Origin: Sedimentisphaerales bacterium
Lineage (GTDB): Bacteria > Planctomycetota > Phycisphaerae > Sedimentisphaerales > SG8-4
Assembly: GCA_016932895.1 (NCBI GenBank)
Contig: JAFGCA010000538.1
Span: 1 to 25,229 of the forward strand
DNA length: 25,229 nucleotides
Direction of reading: 5' to 3'
A program made the translations under genes and the position numbers. Position 1 is the first letter of the stretch. The number at the start of each line of letters is the position of its first letter. Below the pieces are notes generated by a model, which saw nothing but the letters and a program-made list of their open reading frames with translations, ran no database searches and was not told where the DNA came from. Below are positions 23,664 to 25,229 of the stretch, piece by piece.

Positions 23664-25229
23664 ATGAGATGTTTTGATGGTTACAGAACCAGGTTGGTGT
23701 TAGTCGGATGTATCATAGCAGTTCTACTGGGACATCCAGGGATCAGTTCGGGTTTCGAAGGAGTGCCCCCCACTGCAGATGCGGGATTGTCTCGGTATGC
23801 CGCCCGCGACCCAGTTGTGCTCGACGGAACAGGCTCATACGACCCGGATGATTCTGGCATCCTGGGCTATGCCTGGCGACAGATTTCGGGCCCACCGGTG
23901 GAAATCGGCGAGGCAGACACCGCCAACCCCACGATCCTCGGTTTTGTCCAAACAAATGAGATTCAGGAATGCGAGTTTGAGCTGGTGGTTAGTGACGGCG
24001 TGCTGACCAGTCTACCTGATAGTGTCAAGGTCGTCGTTGTACCGAATTTCGGTCTCAGCACGCTAAGATTGGACAATGCTTCGTTTGATCCAAACAAGCC
24101 CACCGTCATCTACTTCGGTGGGGGAGATTGCAGCATTGGCTACACGGGACAACCCTGGTTCGGGGGTCCCGCTTGGATGGATAAGGCCAACGTAATAGGA
24201 TTTCCCAGTGGATATAGCCCTGACGGCGGTGCAACCAAGAAAACGTATTACAAATACGGTGATATGATTATCGCGTACCTATCATCAGTAGCACCAGACT
24301 ATAGACAGCCAATCCAGACGATGGGCTACAGCACAGGTGGAATGCCTGCTATAGACGTTGGCATACACATGAACTGGGTTTACAGAGATTCCAGATACGC
24401 AGTCAACCAAGTGACCCATCTTGACGTCAACCCGGCCTGTCGCGACACGTATTTGAGTATGGTCGTTTATCTTGACTCTGTTGAGTTGTTCCTGACAAGC
24501 TCAGTTGACGGGGAGCAATGTTGGCTCGATCACTACTATGGGACTGCGGCATATCCGTACGAACCCATGTCGCGCGTTAACTTCTTGTGGGTTCGCACTG
24601 GGCTTGCTCACAGTGAAGTTCCAAACTGGTACCGCAATTCGCTTGCAGGAAGCGACATGAATAAGTTCCACAGCGGTGTCGTTGGCGGGGCATACTGGTC
24701 TGTTATCGGGCCGGGTAAGAACCTGCAATTAAGCCCCGAAGCCGGCGTTTACTATTTTCAGTGGAATGGCAACGCGCAGACTGGTGCAATGGGCTTTTTC
24801 AACCAATCAGAGTTTCCCGGCATGCTGCCGGAGCCTGTCACGCTTCTTGACTGGCATGATCCATGGCTTCAGGACGATGATCCCAATGGCTTTGTTTTGT
24901 CCTGCAAGGAAAGCCTGAATGCGGTAAGCTATCAGCTTCTCTCAGGCTCAGACCCCTACAATGTCGCGGACTATAACATCGTGGCTGAGAGTAATTCTCC
25001 CCCTGAGGTTACCGTAGCCATGCTTCCTCCGTCAGATACTCGTTGGACTGTTAAGGTTCGTGACGCCCATGGATCTACGATCTATGCTGATCCGATACGT
25101 GTTGGTCTGCCAGTTGGCGTTATTGCCCACTGGAAGCTGGACGAGGCCGAAGGCAGCATAGCCGAAGATACTGCCGGGGACAATGACGGCGTTCTTTTTG
25201 GCGAGCCGCAATGGCAGCCAACTCAGGGC
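23664..25229 (+). CDS. Exported REJ/PKD-like, alpha/beta-hydrolase and LamG protein, 3' end outside window
   Basis: Starting at ATG 23664 with AGAGAGG six bases upstream, the frame stays open for 522 codons to the window edge. A signal peptide is present (LVLVGCIIAVLLG core; cleavage probably near ISSG). Residues about 35-127 are a REJ/PKD-like beta-sandwich (PPTADAG, LDGTGSYDPDDSG, YAWRQISGP, LVVSDG). Residues about 140-400 resemble an alpha/beta hydrolase: YFGGGDCSIGY early on and GYSTGGMPA with Ser223 as the likely nucleophile. The acid and His partners are not assigned. At residue about 487 a LamG domain begins (HWKLDEAEG) and is cut by the window. The layout suggests a secreted glycan-binding esterase or lipase. 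It is divergent from the second sigma/kinase operon and may be controlled by it; no direct evidence for that is seen. Confidence 0.8.
   Translation, partial: MRCFDGYRTRLVLVGCIIAVLLGHPGISSGFEGVPPTADAGLSRYAARDPVVLDGTGSYDPDDSGILGYAWRQISGPPVEIGEADTANPTILGFVQTNEIQECEFELVVSDGVLTSLPDSVKVVVVPNFGLSTLRLDNASFDPNKPTVIYFGGGDCSIGYTGQPWFGGPAWMDKANVIGFPSGYSPDGGATKKTYYKYGDMIIAYLSSVAPDYRQPIQTMGYSTGGMPAIDVGIHMNWVYRDSRYAVNQVTHLDVNPACRDTYLSMVVYLDSVELFLTSSVDGEQCWLDHYYGTAAYPYEPMSRVNFLWVRTGLAHSEVPNWYRNSLAGSDMNKFHSGVVGGAYWSVIGPGKNLQLSPEAGVYYFQWNGNAQTGAMGFFNQSEFPGMLPEPVTLLDWHDPWLQDDDPNGFVLSCKESLNAVSYQLLSGSDPYNVADYNIVAESNSPPEVTVAMLPPSDTRWTVKVRDAHGSTIYADPIRVGLPVGVIAHWKLDEAEGSIAEDTAGDNDGVLFGEPQWQPTQG

Overview
The window looks like a chromosomal segment of a planctomycete, probably of the Phycisphaerae type (inference from gene content). 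It carries sigma factors of the planctomycete ECF type next to membrane-spanning Ser/Thr kinases. It also has a kinase fused to SUMF1-like and esterase-like domains, exported proteins with Kelch, dockerin-like, REJ/PKD-like and LamG domains, and a glycan-degradation locus with UroD-like proteins and a CBM9-type esterase. No rRNA, tRNA, CRISPR array, prophage or intact insertion sequence was seen.

Region A (1-13.6 kb, G+C-rich) is a carbohydrate-use locus. It holds the 3' part of a GH94 phosphorylase (+), a GH38 alpha-mannosidase (-), then a GH130 mannosyl phosphorylase-like gene, a UroD-like gene and a very large exported esterase/CBM9 gene (all +). A second UroD-like gene and an SSS-family symporter follow on the minus strand. 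GH38 and GH130 are divergent around a near-perfect palindrome with a central CG, which resembles a LacI/GalR-family operator. The set of enzymes is compatible with stepwise breakdown of a mannose-GlcNAc core such as that of N-glycans, with uptake by the symporter; this is a hypothesis.

Region B (13.9-25.2 kb, lower G+C) holds two sigma-factor/kinase modules that converge on each other. Module 1 (+) is an ECF sigma factor, a receptor-like kinase (kinase, TM, PEGA, SUMF1-like, alpha/beta hydrolase) and an exported Kelch/dockerin-like/LamG protein. Module 2 (-) is an ECF sigma factor whose stop codon overlaps the start of a kinase with a TM helix, a TolB-N/FlgO-like domain and a TPR tail. Divergent from module 2, and cut by the window end, is an exported REJ/PKD-like, alpha/beta-hydrolase and LamG protein. 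The two exported proteins share related LamG domains, so the modules may regulate or sense a common class of surface polysaccharide-binding proteins.

All three convergent gene ends (1195-1323, 10365-10496, 19713-19846) contain hairpins, and two of these look like dispersed genomic repeats. The most novel-looking element is module 1: a one-protein cytoplasmic kinase with a periplasmic, apparently catalytically intact serine-hydrolase sensor domain, coupled to its own sigma factor and to a secreted Kelch/dockerin/LamG protein.
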